Part shown: piece after piece, positions 50,030 to 60,873 of the stretch
Layout: every line of letters begins with the position of its first letter
Numbering within the stretch: the stretch's first letter is position 1
Assembly: GCF_000747525.1 (NCBI RefSeq)
Contig: NZ_CP009278.1
Location: 2,790,001 to 2,854,000 of the forward strand
Length of the DNA: 64,000 bases
Direction: 5' to 3'
Source: Sphingobacterium sp. ML3W
GTDB lineage: Bacteria > Bacteroidota > Bacteroidia > Sphingobacteriales > Sphingobacteriaceae
Translations under genes and position numbers: made by a program
The notes under the pieces: generated by a model
Seen by the model: only the letters and a program-made list of their open reading frames with translations
What the model was told of the DNA's origin: nothing
The model's database searches: none

Positions 50030-51124
50030 TTATTTTGATGGTTCCTTATTCAATAAAGAAATAAATTTTCCATAACCTTTGGCATCCATTTCAGCTTTAG
50101 GAATAAACTTTAACGATGCACTGTTGATACAATATCTCATGCCTCCTTTATCAGCAGGTCCGTCGTTGAAAATATGTCCTAAATGCGCATCTCCTGTTTT
50201 ACTTCTTACTTCCGTACGTTGCATTCCATAAGAATTGTCCGAAAGTTCTTTTACCGTCTTTTCATTTATGGGTTTAGAAAAACTGGGCCATCCGCAATCC
50301 GATTCAAACTTATCCGTCGAAACAAATAAGGGTTCACCCGTAGTGACGTCGACATAAATACCTTCTCTAAATTCGTCCCAATATGCGTTCTCAAATGCTC
50401 TTTCTGTTCCATTTTTCTGAGTTACCTCATATTGAATATCGGTCAGTTCTTTTTTTAATGTGTTCTTATCTTTCTTTTTATATTCACTTTCTTTAGGAGG
50501 ATTTGCCTTTTTTGCTAATTCAAACAAAGCAGGTCCAATGTGGCAATAGCCACCTGGATTTTTATCCAAATAATCCTGATGATACGTTTCTGCATCATAG
50601 AAACTCTGGATTGGCCCAAATTCAACTACAATCTTTTGATGATAAGTACTGCCCAATTCTTGAACTTTTTGACGTACTAAACTTTCATCTGCTTGATCAG
50701 AAAAGAAAATACCAGTTCGGTATTGGGTCCCTACATCATTTCCTTGCTGATTGAGCAAGGTTGGGTCGATCGTTTTGAAGTAAAGATCAATTAATAGATC
50801 CAAATCAATCACTTCAGGATCATAGATTACTTTTACGGTTTCGGCGGCTCCTGTAACCCCTTTAGAAACCTCCTTGTAAGAGGGCTTCTTAACTGTCCCA
50901 TTCGCATACCCCACTTCGGTAGCTGTTACACCCCTCACCTGTTTAAAAAAATGCTCAGTCCCCCAAAAGCAGCCTCCTGCAAAATAAATTTCTTTGGTCA
51001 TTTTATTTTCATCCATCTTTATAGCTGTTTTTGAATCGTTTCCTTTATTCATGAACGTAAACCCCATAGCAGTCAATACAACTCCACCTATACAGCTCAC
51101 TAATACCATTATAATCTTTTTCAT
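50030..51124 (-). CDS. msrAB: Bifunctional methionine sulfoxide reductase MsrA-MsrB
   Basis: 364 residues. An N-terminal signal or anchor (about 1-25) precedes MsrA, with [11 protein letters not shown] (catalytic Cys52) and GYANG. After a linker, MsrB runs from about 215, with [27 protein letters not shown] and [11 protein letters not shown], whose Cys is the catalytic one. The zinc-binding Cys-x2-Cys pairs of some MsrB are missing, as in many fused forms. It repairs oxidised methionine in exported proteins; A reduces the S form and B the R form. Confidence 0.95.
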   Translation of the reverse strand: MKKIIMVLVSCIGGVVLTAMGFTFMNKGNDSKTAIKMDENKMTKEIYFAGGCFWGTEHFFKQVRGVTATEVGYANGTVKKPSYKEVSKGVTGAAETVKVIYDPEVIDLDLLIDLYFKTIDPTLLNQQGNDVGTQYRTGIFFSDQADESLVRQKVQELGSTYHQKIVVEFGPIQSFYDAETYHQDYLDKNPGGYCHIGPALFELAKKANPPKESEYKKKDKNTLKKELTDIQYEVTQKNGTERAFENAYWDEFREGIYVDVTTGEPLFVSTDKFESDCGWPSFSKPINEKTVKELSDNSYGMQRTEVRSKTGDAHLGHIFNDGPADKGGMRYCINSASLKFIPKAEMDAKGYGKFISLLNKEPSK

Positions 51125-51556
51125 CGTATTATTTTCAACGTTTACAGAATCTAGAAAATGGTCCTATTGTTTCTTAATACCCCGTTATTTTTTATATTTT
51201 TAGCTTCCAATTCTGCTTAAGTAAAGTTAAGGAATAAATTTTTCAATACGATAGACACTGTAAACGTCTGCATGTCGTTTTGGTAAGTTCTATGCCATAA
51301 TTCATGTATACGGTTCAAATTTGACAATAAATAAACACTCTTTGGAGAGTTCGGAGGTATTTACTTGGTACAAATTCATCTTCATTTATCCAAGATGAAT
51401 CAGCGTGAACAACCGAATGAATGATTATTACAAAAAAAGAAATGATCAATTAGATAGCTTGTTCATTTGCAGGCTACTGAATTGATCATTCCCTAATTGT
51501 GAGACACTGATTTAAAGAGGCATCAAGTATGATTGCTTTCTTTAAGTAGCGCCCAT
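51125..51556. other. Intergenic region
   Basis: 432 bases with no gene. An imperfect inverted repeat (AATGATCAATT at about 51440-51450 and AATTGATCATT at about 51480-51490) may terminate the leftward SusCD operon. No other signal. Confidence 0.4.
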
Positions 51557-52471
51557 TTAATAGCTTAAAATAGTGTCCATTTGATTGGATATTTTTTTAA
51601 GGTAATCGTGATCACCACCTCCTAACTCAACAGTCAACCACCCTCCTTTATAATCCACTTCTTTAAGTGTTTTCATAACAACTGGCCAGTCAATATCTCC
51701 TTCGAGCAGTTCTACATTAAAACCGTTTCTTAATCCTTCATCATTCATTTTGACCCGACTAAACTCTTTGGCATGCAGCTTAAATATTTTTTTATTCAAC
51801 ACCTCAATCCAATGTTCGGGCCAACCGTATCGAAGTACATTACCGATGTCGAAGTACCATCCTATTAGCGGGTGATCGATTTCGTCGATAAACATCTTTG
51901 CCTCTATCGGGCTCAATATAAAATTATTCCAAACATTTTCCAACCCAATCCGGACTCCCGTTTTCTCGACATATGGAATCAATTTTCGAACTGAATCTAG
52001 TGCATTTTTGTATGCAGTGCCATAAGAAACCTTCTCATTGACAACTCCTGGCACTACAAGTAACGTATCTCCACCTAATTCCTTTACTTCTTGCAATGAC
52101 TTAGCAACAGAACCAATTATGAACTGTCGCACTGACGCATCGGGATCAGATAAAGGTTTGGACCAATGATCCTTATTGACAAGACTTGGAATTTCGATTC
52201 CAGTTGCTGACTTTGCATGCAACAATTCCTTGATGCTAAAATTGACAGGACTATTGAACTCAATACCATCAAACCCTAAGTCTTTAATCAATTTGAACTT
52301 GTCGACCAAAGAAAGTTCTCCTTTAATCATATCATAACCAACACCTTTTTTCAACCATTTAGCATTCATACTCGTAATTGGTAGCTTACTTGCTGATGTG
52401 TTAAATATTGGGAAGGCCGCTGCTGCTCCAGCAACAAGGGCAGCTGATTTTATAAATCCTTTTCGATCCAT
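51557..52471 (-). CDS. Exported sugar phosphate isomerase/epimerase-like TIM-barrel protein
   Basis: 304 residues. The N-terminus (MDRKGFIKSAALVAGAAAAF) is an export signal without a clear twin arginine. The barrel has GFDGIEFNSPVNF, GIEIPSLVNK, GVRIGLENVWNNFI, GWYFDIGNVLRYG, FKLHAKEF and GGWLTVELGGG, matching the xylose isomerase-like AP_endonuc_2 superfamily with metal-binding Glu/Asp/His. It is probably periplasmic and works with the adjacent oxidoreductase on a sugar or inositol derivative taken up by SusCD. Confidence 0.88.
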   Translation of the reverse strand: MDRKGFIKSAALVAGAAAAFPIFNTSASKLPITSMNAKWLKKGVGYDMIKGELSLVDKFKLIKDLGFDGIEFNSPVNFSIKELLHAKSATGIEIPSLVNKDHWSKPLSDPDASVRQFIIGSVAKSLQEVKELGGDTLLVVPGVVNEKVSYGTAYKNALDSVRKLIPYVEKTGVRIGLENVWNNFILSPIEAKMFIDEIDHPLIGWYFDIGNVLRYGWPEHWIEVLNKKIFKLHAKEFSRVKMNDEGLRNGFNVELLEGDIDWPVVMKTLKEVDYKGGWLTVELGGGDHDYLKKISNQMDTILSY

Positions 52472-52476
52472 AGCTC

Positions 52477-53799
52477 TTAAATTGTTGTGTTAATACCTGG
52501 AATTGATACTGGTATATCATATTTTAAATCCCATGAGACCTGCTCTGGAAATAATAGCTCGTTAGATGCTAATGCATCTTGAAGGTTTACCTTTTGACCT
52601 GTATAAGCAGCCATACGTCCGGCCAATGCGACAAGATTGGATTTCACCATCCAATCCCCATCGTTTTTAGGCTTATTATTACGAATAGAAGCAAAAAGCT
52701 CATCGTGCTCTTGCTGATACATGCTCCTTGAATTTGATTTTTTATAGGCATTTTCATCCGTAAACTTAGTTTCATCATCATATTTCCAAGGATTTGCTCC
52801 TGTAATAAGGTGTTCGCCTGTTCGACAGTCTACAATACATTTCCCATCTTTCCCAATGAGCTCCACAGCATAGGAAGGTGCCGTATTATTCTGTTGTCGA
52901 CTCGAGAAATAACCTTTTGTGCCATCATCATACTCAAATACGACTGCAAAATGATCATATACATTGCCAAATTTTGGATCTACTCTTTTCTGACGGCCTC
53001 CTGTACCGACAACACTTACAGGCAATCGATCACCCATAGCCCATTGTAACATATCGATACTATGGATAGCCTGCTCAATAATGTGATCTCCTGAAAGCCA
53101 ATTATAGTACAACCAGTTTCTTAATTGATACTCAAAATCTGTCCACTCCGGCTGCCTTTCTTTATACCAAAGTTCACCTGTATCATACGTGCACGCTGCT
53201 GATGTTACGTGACCAATTTGCCCATCCAATACTTTTCCAAAGATTTGACGCTTTGGAAGATGATAACGCCAACAAAATCCTGCAACCAATGCTAAATTTT
53301 TATCTTTTGCTTTTTTCGAAGCTGCAATTACTCTTCTTAACCCTGGGGCATCCACAGCAAATGGTTTCTCGCAGAAGATGTGTTTCCCTGCCTCTACAGA
53401 TGCTTCCAAATGAGCTGGACGGAATGCTGGCGGTGAAGCCAATATAACAACATCAACGCCTGAAGATAATAATTTCTTGTAAGCATCTAGACCAACAAAT
53501 TGTTGCTCTTTTTTCACTTGTATTTTTTCACCCATCTTCTCTTTTAAAGTCTTGTACGACTCGTCCAAATGGTCGCCAAAAGCATCTGCCATAGCATGAA
53601 GAACTACGTTGGGGTCGGCATTAAGTGCCTCCATAGCTGCTGCAGTACCTCTACCACCGCAACCGATCAGACCTACTTTTAGTGTTTTTGTACTGACGGA
53701 CCATAGGCTAGTCGACGCCATGGATGTATTCGCTGCAACTACTCCTGCAACGGTCGTTAGACCAACTGCACTTAAAAATTTTCTTCTAGAAAAACTCAT
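52477..53799 (-). CDS. Gfo/Idh/MocA-family oxidoreductase with Tat signal
   Basis: 440 residues. A twin-arginine start SRRKFLSAVGLTTVAG leads into the NAD(P)-binding Rossmann fold (VGLIGCGGRGTAAAMEAL, about 42-58), EKPFAVD (about 140-150) and a C-terminal substrate domain with HIIEQAIHSIDMLQWAMG. Exported members of this family, fixed next to SusCD and a TIM-barrel isomerase, occur often in Sphingobacteriaceae. They probably oxidise a sugar hydroxyl in the periplasm with tightly bound cofactor. Confidence 0.92.
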   Translation of the reverse strand: MSFSRRKFLSAVGLTTVAGVVAANTSMASTSLWSVSTKTLKVGLIGCGGRGTAAAMEALNADPNVVLHAMADAFGDHLDESYKTLKEKMGEKIQVKKEQQFVGLDAYKKLLSSGVDVVILASPPAFRPAHLEASVEAGKHIFCEKPFAVDAPGLRRVIAASKKAKDKNLALVAGFCWRYHLPKRQIFGKVLDGQIGHVTSAACTYDTGELWYKERQPEWTDFEYQLRNWLYYNWLSGDHIIEQAIHSIDMLQWAMGDRLPVSVVGTGGRQKRVDPKFGNVYDHFAVVFEYDDGTKGYFSSRQQNNTAPSYAVELIGKDGKCIVDCRTGEHLITGANPWKYDDETKFTDENAYKKSNSRSMYQQEHDELFASIRNNKPKNDGDWMVKSNLVALAGRMAAYTGQKVNLQDALASNELLFPEQVSWDLKYDIPVSIPGINTTI

Positions 53800-53816
53800 A
53801 ATAGTTATATAATTTG

Positions 53817-55331
53817 TTAAGGATTTTGATTTAATTTATTATTTCTATTAATCTCTGCTTGTGGAATATAAAAAACGACACGATTGTCATTAGCACGAAC
53901 TATTTGATGGATATCTGTAGTAGGCGTATTGTTTAATGAATGTGTACCAGGATAATTGCGTTCCATAGGCAGGTTGTTTCGGAAAAGATCATAGGCTCTA
54001 TGTCCTTCAAATGCTAACTCCAAAAAGCGTTCTTCTAAGACAATATCGAGCATAGTTTTTCCAGAAGCTTGTACCTGACTAGCATTGTAGAGCTCGTTAC
54101 CTGCTAAGCCTGCACGTTGACGTAATAAATTGACATCTGCTAATGCAGCAGCATCATTTCCTACTTTGGCTTCTGCTTCTGCCCTGATCAGATATATTTC
54201 ACCAAGTCGCAAATAAACAGGTGAACTTAAATTAATCTGCCCTTCTTGGCGTGAGTATTTATTGACGTAATACATCGGTGTCGTAGGTGTCAACTTTTGG
54301 TTATATTGCAAAACACCGTTTTCAATATAAGGTGTGATAAACCCATTCCTCAAATCATGTGGATGTTGCCCCACAAAATCATAATACTTTTTAGAAGCGT
54401 AGATTTCTGCCCAACCACTAACCCCCTGCCCTAAAGGTTTCCCAGAAACATCTCCACTAAAATACATTGAACCAATAGAGGACATGTTACGATCTTCAAC
54501 CTTGGTATGCCTAATACAAAAAATGGTCTCCCGGTTGTTATCCGGTAAGGACTGAAAATAACCGGCATATTCGTTCCCTTGCAAAAGTGAATAACGATTT
54601 GAATTGATGACGAGATTAGCATACTTAATCGCATTGATATTGTCTTCTTTATACAAGTATACGCGTGATAATAAGGCATAGGCAACCTCTTTGGATGCAA
54701 AAGAGTTACTTTTATCTTCGGTCATTAATTCTGCTGCTTTGAGCAAATCGCTAATGACAAAATCATAAACTTCTTTTACTTGACTTCGTGTTAGAGAAGC
54801 AGACTCTTCATCTGACAACCCTTCTCTTAAAATGGGGACACCTAGATTTGCGCCCTTATTTTGCGGATACGGGCGTCCAAAAATACGAACCAAGTTGAAA
54901 TGCATCATGGCCCTTAAATAAAGATTTTCACCCTTTAGCTGCAATAGACCTGCTCCGGCATCATCTGGAACAAATGCAATAATTTTGTTAGCTGCAGCGA
55001 CGACCTTGTAAGCCTGTGACCAAAAATTACTGCAATGTTCTGAAGTATTAATATGGGTATAGCGGTATGCTTTGGTCAGGTCATCACCGGAGGATTGTCC
55101 TTGTGCAACCGCATCTCCAGGATATTCCATTAAGAAATGACCACTGCGTACATAAGCGGCATTTTTTAAAACAGCATAAGTCCCAATTGTGGTGGTTCCT
55201 ACGTCGGCTTCATTTTTTAAGGCACCTTCTTCATTGATAAATTCTGTCGGATCATAGTATTTCTGACAAGAATAAAGTGACACTGCTAATGCTATAGCGA
55301 TCAAGGGGGTATAAAATAACGTTAGTTTCAT
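53817..55331 (-). CDS. SusD/RagB-family outer-membrane lipoprotein
   Basis: 504 residues. A lipoprotein signal (LIAIALAVSLYSCQ, lipid-linked Cys at about 22) places it on the cell surface. SusD features: KVVAAANKIIAFVPDD, NLYLRAMMHFNLVRIFGRPY, EVYDFVISDLLKAAELM, VYLRLGEIYLIRAEAEAKVG and LDIVLEERFLELAFEGHRAYDLFR. It caps the SusC channel and binds the incoming ligand. It follows SusC by 12 bases and precedes the oxidoreductase by 17. Confidence 0.95.
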   Translation of the reverse strand: MKLTLFYTPLIAIALAVSLYSCQKYYDPTEFINEEGALKNEADVGTTTIGTYAVLKNAAYVRSGHFLMEYPGDAVAQGQSSGDDLTKAYRYTHINTSEHCSNFWSQAYKVVAAANKIIAFVPDDAGAGLLQLKGENLYLRAMMHFNLVRIFGRPYPQNKGANLGVPILREGLSDEESASLTRSQVKEVYDFVISDLLKAAELMTEDKSNSFASKEVAYALLSRVYLYKEDNINAIKYANLVINSNRYSLLQGNEYAGYFQSLPDNNRETIFCIRHTKVEDRNMSSIGSMYFSGDVSGKPLGQGVSGWAEIYASKKYYDFVGQHPHDLRNGFITPYIENGVLQYNQKLTPTTPMYYVNKYSRQEGQINLSSPVYLRLGEIYLIRAEAEAKVGNDAAALADVNLLRQRAGLAGNELYNASQVQASGKTMLDIVLEERFLELAFEGHRAYDLFRNNLPMERNYPGTHSLNNTPTTDIHQIVRANDNRVVFYIPQAEINRNNKLNQNP

Positions 55332-55343
55332 CTTGAAATTGAG

Positions 55344-58300
55344 TTAGAATGTTAAATTAAGACCGAAAACAATTTTTTTACTAATTGGATATTTAAAACT
55401 GGATAGACCAGACACTTGATCTTGCTGACTTAGTGTAACTTCTGGATCAGGTCCTGAAAATTTAGTGGCTGTCCATAGATTGTCGGCACTGACAAATACA
55501 TGCACACGAGAAAAACCAATTTTGCTCAACAGGGTTTCAGGTAGATTATAGCCCGCTCTGATATTTCTCAATCGAATGTAACTTCCGTCCTCTAAATACC
55601 TGGATGAGCCTTGATTTGAATCTTTATTCCCACCAACAATTGGTTTGGGGTGGGTAGCAATATCTCCTTCTTTTTCCCATCGGGTCCATCCTTTCGCCAA
55701 AACCATAGAGTTGAAAGCTTCGTATAGACCATCATTATCAAATGAAACACGGGTTTCATTATAGACGTAATTGCCATATACGAAATTGAAGAATGCCGAT
55801 AGTGTAAAGTCTTTATATCTAAAGTTATTACTTAGACCTCCTGTAAATTTAGGAGCTGCGGATGTGCCTGTAAATTGACGAGAGTCTGAAGTAGCGGCTT
55901 CACTATAGACACTGGTTTTTGTGATCGTTTTTGTCCCATTGTCATCAAGCGTCACTTTTTCCCAAAGTGGATCACCATTCTTAGGATCTACTCCTGCCCA
56001 AATTGGAAGGTTAAATGCATCCATATCATATCCTACGGCAATTGGTTGTCGAGCACCAGCATTAAATACTGCAGAACCATCACTTAATTCAAGTACTTTA
56101 TTTTTATTAAAAGACATATTAAAGCTTGTCTCCCAAGAAAAATTTGGTTTTTGAATATTCTGGGATGTAATATTGAATTCTATTCCTCTGTTTTGAACAG
56201 ATCCTGCATTTACCCATACATAACTATAGCCAGTAGTAGCTGCTAAAGGTTTGCGATATAACAATTCGCTGGATTTCTTATCATACACATCGACACTAAT
56301 AGCAACACGATTCCAAAGGGAAGCATCAATACCTAGATTAGCGGATCTGATCTTCTCCCAAGTCAAATCTGGATTTCCTTTTTGGAAAGGAGCTGCACCT
56401 GGTAAACCACTATAACTGGCATCTTGTGTGATGCTATATAATCCCAAAGCTGCATAATTTGAAATACCATCTGCATTTCCTACAGTTCCATAACTCGCCC
56501 TTATTTTAGCAAATGTTAACGTCTGGTTATCTTTCAAAAATTCTTCACCACTCATCAACCAAGAAGCTCCAAACTGAGCAAAATTGGCTGTAGGATTATT
56601 TCTTCCAAATTTTGATGAAAATTCATTCACAAAAGATCCAATCAAAAAATACTTATTGTCATAATTATAATCTGCTTGTGCCAGGTATTTTCTAAATCCA
56701 ACTTGGTCTGTAGCACCATTTGGATTCGTCAAGACTCCTGTAGCAACTGACATCACATCTCGACCTGCTGGCAATCCTTTCCCGGATACATCTAACCATC
56801 CCGATGTAGTGGTCTCCACTTCAGCAGCCCCTAATAAGGCTAGGTTATGTAAACCAAATTCTTCAACATAACGAATACGATTGGACGTTAAAAAACGGTT
56901 TGAATTTGTTGTTCCATTATACAATTCGCCAATATTGGCTCCTCCGGGTTTTGAACGTCTGTCAAAATATCGAGCTGATTTACCATTTGAAACCTGTACC
57001 CGATTGTAACTTGATAATGTAATCTTACTACTTAGTTTATAATCTAAATTCAAATCCCCTGCAACGACCCAATTGTCATTTTTGTTATAGTTATATTGCA
57101 AAGAGTGTAAATAATTGTCTTTTTCTCTTCCTAACCAATTCGGATCAAAACGGGCATCAATCGGTTCGCCGTTACTATCATAAGCAGGATCAAAGGGAAG
57201 ATTTATGTAAGCGCCATATTTAGTTTCACTATGCTCTAATTTATTCTTGTTTACCGTACCGTTAATGAATACGGATACTTTGAGTCGGTCATTGATTTGA
57301 GCATTCATATTATTACGGAAATTAAAAACTTCTTGGCCAGTACCTTTTAATGTTCCTGTTTCTCGATAATATACTGCAGATGTATAATATTGTACTTTTT
57401 CAGAACCACCTGAAATCGATAGGTTATCGGTATTGATCTGTCCAGTTCCGAACGCTTGGCCCCACCAATCGGTATTATTATCCAATACACTTGGCGCACG
57501 ATTATAAAAGGTTTTTTGATAGTCATAAAGCTCTTGCGAATTCATCAAACGAAAATTACCCGTTGTTGGATTGGTAAATCCAACTGAATTATTAAATTCA
57601 ATCTGTGTCTTACCGGGTCTGCCCATTTTGGTATTGACAATGATTACCCCATTTGCTGCTCGAGAACCGTATAATCCTGTAGCCGCTACATCCCTCAATA
57701 TTGAAACGGATTCGATATCTGCTGCATTGTAACTACCGCCAATATTGCCATCGACAACAACAAGTGGTGCTGTACTGGCAGAAATTGTACCCGCCCCCCT
57801 AATCAGAATCTTCGGTTCACTTGAAGGGTCACCAGAACCGCTTGATACAACAACCCCTGGTGCTTTACCCTGAAGCATACTACCCAAATCATTTGAGGTT
57901 ACATCTTTTAGCTTTTGCGCAGAAAGATTACTAATGGCACTTGATAAGTATTTCATCTTCTGAGAAGAATAACCAACGACAACCACCTCTTCTAAATTAT
58001 CGACATCGGATTCCAACGCTACATCAATACGCGTCTTAGTTCCAATGGTAATTTCCTGACTCTTATAACCCACAATTGAAAAGAGTAAAGTTTGCCCTTG
58101 TTCAGGAACCTGAAGGGTATAATGACCTTCATTATCTGTTGAAGTGCCTATAGCTGTCCCTTTTACCACTACACTGACACCGGGCATAGGCAAATTCTGC
58201 AAATCTACGATACGTCCAGTAATCACTTTTTGTTGATTAGATTTCACTCCTAAATTTGCACTATAGGAAACCATATGATGCGTATTCTTTATCTCTTTGA

Positions 58301-58649
58301 TTAGAACCGTATTTTTATCGATCTCAAAGGATAATTTACTGCCTGAAAGCACTTTAATCAATGCTTCATGAAATGGTACTGCTTTGGTATAGATGGTGAT
58401 ACGTTTACTATTTTTATTGATTAATGTACTATTATACAGAAGGTCTAAACCCGTTTGTTTTTGAATCTCTTCTAAAACAACACCTAATGATGCATTTTTA
58501 AAATTTAGAGATACTTTTTGTTCGAAGGTGGAAGCATTTACCTGAATAACCATTACCAGTAAGAAAAAGGTAATTATTGTTACGGTAACAAAGCCCATAA
58601 TCGTGGATCTCCGTGCGGATACACGAATATTAAAATAGAATTTATACAT
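55344..58649 (-). CDS. SusC/RagA TonB-dependent transporter with STN domain
   Basis: 1101 residues from ATG 58649 (MYKFYFNIRVSARRSTI, the usual SusC start); the open frame goes to 58706 without support. After a signal anchor comes the STN domain (about 41-95, SLNFKNASLGVVLEEIQKQ), typical of transporters controlled by FecR. Then a carboxypeptidase-regulatory-like domain (about 144-225), the plug (about 236-345, with GVVVSSGSGDPSSEPKILIR) and the barrel ending KIVFGLNLTF. It imports the ligand bound by SusD. Confidence 0.95.
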   Translation of the reverse strand: MYKFYFNIRVSARRSTIMGFVTVTIITFFLLVMVIQVNASTFEQKVSLNFKNASLGVVLEEIQKQTGLDLLYNSTLINKNSKRITIYTKAVPFHEALIKVLSGSKLSFEIDKNTVLIKEIKNTHHMVSYSANLGVKSNQQKVITGRIVDLQNLPMPGVSVVVKGTAIGTSTDNEGHYTLQVPEQGQTLLFSIVGYKSQEITIGTKTRIDVALESDVDNLEEVVVVGYSSQKMKYLSSAISNLSAQKLKDVTSNDLGSMLQGKAPGVVVSSGSGDPSSEPKILIRGAGTISASTAPLVVVDGNIGGSYNAADIESVSILRDVAATGLYGSRAANGVIIVNTKMGRPGKTQIEFNNSVGFTNPTTGNFRLMNSQELYDYQKTFYNRAPSVLDNNTDWWGQAFGTGQINTDNLSISGGSEKVQYYTSAVYYRETGTLKGTGQEVFNFRNNMNAQINDRLKVSVFINGTVNKNKLEHSETKYGAYINLPFDPAYDSNGEPIDARFDPNWLGREKDNYLHSLQYNYNKNDNWVVAGDLNLDYKLSSKITLSSYNRVQVSNGKSARYFDRRSKPGGANIGELYNGTTNSNRFLTSNRIRYVEEFGLHNLALLGAAEVETTTSGWLDVSGKGLPAGRDVMSVATGVLTNPNGATDQVGFRKYLAQADYNYDNKYFLIGSFVNEFSSKFGRNNPTANFAQFGASWLMSGEEFLKDNQTLTFAKIRASYGTVGNADGISNYAALGLYSITQDASYSGLPGAAPFQKGNPDLTWEKIRSANLGIDASLWNRVAISVDVYDKKSSELLYRKPLAATTGYSYVWVNAGSVQNRGIEFNITSQNIQKPNFSWETSFNMSFNKNKVLELSDGSAVFNAGARQPIAVGYDMDAFNLPIWAGVDPKNGDPLWEKVTLDDNGTKTITKTSVYSEAATSDSRQFTGTSAAPKFTGGLSNNFRYKDFTLSAFFNFVYGNYVYNETRVSFDNDGLYEAFNSMVLAKGWTRWEKEGDIATHPKPIVGGNKDSNQGSSRYLEDGSYIRLRNIRAGYNLPETLLSKIGFSRVHVFVSADNLWTATKFSGPDPEVTLSQQDQVSGLSSFKYPISKKIVFGLNLTF

Positions 58650-58761
58650 AAGGTTAGCGTTTGTTGATAAAAGTTTATTTTTTAGGTCATTATTAAATAA
58701 TATCACGAAACATTCAATTTGAAAGTATTGAGCGGACTTCCATTTTTATTTATTACTCTTT

Positions 58762-59964
58762 TTATCTCATAACATAGACCCTCCCTTCTCTAATATTAAA
58801 TCTGTAATTGGAAATTTTTTCAAGTTGGTTTAGGAGATCGGACAATTTTTTAGTACGTACTATGGTACCACTAAATCGATCATGAGTGGACTCCTCTATT
58901 TGATAGTCTTTGATATTATACCAGGTTTGGATCTTCTCTAAAACAGTATAAATATCATCTTCTCTAAATTTAAATTTCCCGTCTTTCCAAGCAATTACGT
59001 CATGAACATGAACATCCCGACTGCTGATAATCCCAGTTTTCTGATTTGTTATCGCCTGGGTACCTGGGTTTATTAAAAGGTTGTTTTTCCTGACCTTTAC
59101 TTCAACAGAACCTTCTACCAAGGTGGTTAGCACATTATCATTGGCTAAATTGGTCGCTACATTAAATTTGGTACCCAATACATTCACCTGAGTGGATCTT
59201 GCTGTTACGACAAAAGGTTTTAATGCATTGTGTGTTACATCAAAATAAACCTCGCCATCGATGGTAACTTCTCTATTGCTTTCTGTAAACCGAGTGGGAT
59301 AACTGATTGTTGAACCGGAGTTAAGCCAAACCTGGGTACCATCAACTAAAACCAAGCGAGACATTGATCCTTTGGGAGAACAAAATTTTTGGCGCTGCTC
59401 AAGTCCCAGTGGGGCTTCTATAATGTTAAATACAGTATCACCTTCGGTAGTGACGGTAACCTGTACACCTCTTTTTGCTAACAGCTTAGCATCTAAATCT
59501 GATAAAGAATACGTAACCCCGTCTTCAAATAGTATGCACGCTTCATTATGGCTGGGCAAAATAACATCTTCTAAAGCGGAGTGCTTTCCATGATCAGCTT
59601 CATAATTTTCATGAATGAGATAGGTACTAAAAATGCCAAAGGCCAGTACCGTTGCTGCTACTGCAATTGGTTTTTTTAGAAGTGTGAAAAGATTGAATGA
59701 CCTCTTCAATGAAATTTTTGGATTACAGTTTACACTATTGCCATGTAAATGATCCAACCTTACTTGGACACGATCAGCTATAGCTTGATAGTGCGATGGA
59801 TATTCATCTAATTCCTCTTTTGAAAATTCTTCTAAAATACGTTTGCTAAACCCAATACAATCTTCTTGTTGAAAATAATCCATCAACAACTGCAGCTCTT
59901 GTTGGCTTGCAACACCTTCAAGATACTTATTAAATATAGCGTTAAATCCTTCGTTAGCTTTCAA
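58762..59964 (-). CDS. FecR-family anti-sigma factor
   Basis: 400 residues. A cytoplasmic part (1-90), one membrane helix (about 92-115, KKPIAVAATVLAFGIFSTYL) and a periplasmic FecR domain (about 190-290, with RLVLVDGTQVWLNSGSTISY and VNVLGTKFNVAT), then DUF4974 (about 320-400, FKFREDDIYTVLEKIQTWYN). It holds the sigma factor encoded upstream until the loaded SusC signals through its STN domain. It is encoded directly between sigma and susC. Confidence 0.95.
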   Translation of the reverse strand: MKANEGFNAIFNKYLEGVASQQELQLLMDYFQQEDCIGFSKRILEEFSKEELDEYPSHYQAIADRVQVRLDHLHGNSVNCNPKISLKRSFNLFTLLKKPIAVAATVLAFGIFSTYLIHENYEADHGKHSALEDVILPSHNEACILFEDGVTYSLSDLDAKLLAKRGVQVTVTTEGDTVFNIIEAPLGLEQRQKFCSPKGSMSRLVLVDGTQVWLNSGSTISYPTRFTESNREVTIDGEVYFDVTHNALKPFVVTARSTQVNVLGTKFNVATNLANDNVLTTLVEGSVEVKVRKNNLLINPGTQAITNQKTGIISSRDVHVHDVIAWKDGKFKFREDDIYTVLEKIQTWYNIKDYQIEESTHDRFSGTIVRTKKLSDLLNQLEKISNYRFNIREGRVYVMR

Positions 59965-60028
59965 CTTATAATGGTTTTATAAGCTAATACGGACAACGAT
60001 CAATAAGTACCTACTTCAAAATGAAAAA

Positions 60029-60634
60029 TTATAAGATTTTAGAAAGAAATAAACAAACCAGTATGATATTGGTCTTATAAAAAGGTAATTCATGCCTCAA
60101 TATGGTATTGGCTTTCGTTAAATGATTATTAACGGTTGACTTGCTTATGTTTAATAGATGGCTTATCTCTTCATAGCTTTTACCTTCCATCTTATATAGC
60201 CTGAATACCTTTTGGCATTGTGTAGGTAATTTGTCAATGGCATACATTAAGCTCTGCTCAGCTTGTTTATATAAAAGATCTTCTTCGATATGCATATAAT
60301 TTTCAACATTGTTTGCAATAAAATCTTGACGATGTTTTTGATCTAAAGCAATGCGTCGAAAATGGTCACACACGAGATTCTGAGCTACTAAAAAAAGGAA
60401 AGATTTAAAGGAACGATCAGGATCTATGCGTTCTCTAATTGTCCAAACACGTGTGAAAAGTTCTTGTAGAATTTCTTCGGCAATCTCCTCAGTTTTCACC
60501 AATCGGATAATACGGCCCAATAACCGTAAACTATATAATTGATATATACACTGAAATGCCTTATAATTGCCGTTCTTTAAAAGCAGCAACAATTGTTTTT
60601 CATCTGTCTGATTTTTCAATTCTTCCACGTGCAA
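60029..60634 (-). CDS. ECF RNA polymerase sigma factor (FecI-type, Bacteroidota expansion family)
   Basis: 201 residues. Region 2 (about 20-90: NYKAFQCIYQLYSLRLLGRI...EEILQELFTRVWTIRERID) and region 4 (about 130-185: DKLPTQCQKVFRLYKMEGKSYEEISHLLNISKSTVNNHLTKA). It directs transcription of the SusCD locus when released by FecR. It is first in the leftward operon, 64 bases before fecR. Confidence 0.95.
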   Translation of the reverse strand: MHVEELKNQTDEKQLLLLLKNGNYKAFQCIYQLYSLRLLGRIIRLVKTEEIAEEILQELFTRVWTIRERIDPDRSFKSFLFLVAQNLVCDHFRRIALDQKHRQDFIANNVENYMHIEEDLLYKQAEQSLMYAIDKLPTQCQKVFRLYKMEGKSYEEISHLLNISKSTVNNHLTKANTILRHELPFYKTNIILVCLFLSKIL

Positions 60635-60873
60635 AGGAATATATCTCTTAAAAGTAATTGGTTATAACCAAATATAGGAATATTCTCGCAAATCAAACAT
60701 AATAGATTTTGATATTATTCATTATTATTAATATCGAATTTCTATCATTAATATCACCATTTATAGCGTAATAACTTGTCGTTGAAATCACCTGTTTCGC
60801 AATACTTATTTATGGTACTTAAATGTAAAAGAATCAATTAGGTGTGTTCTATAAAAAAAACAATTCAGATAAA

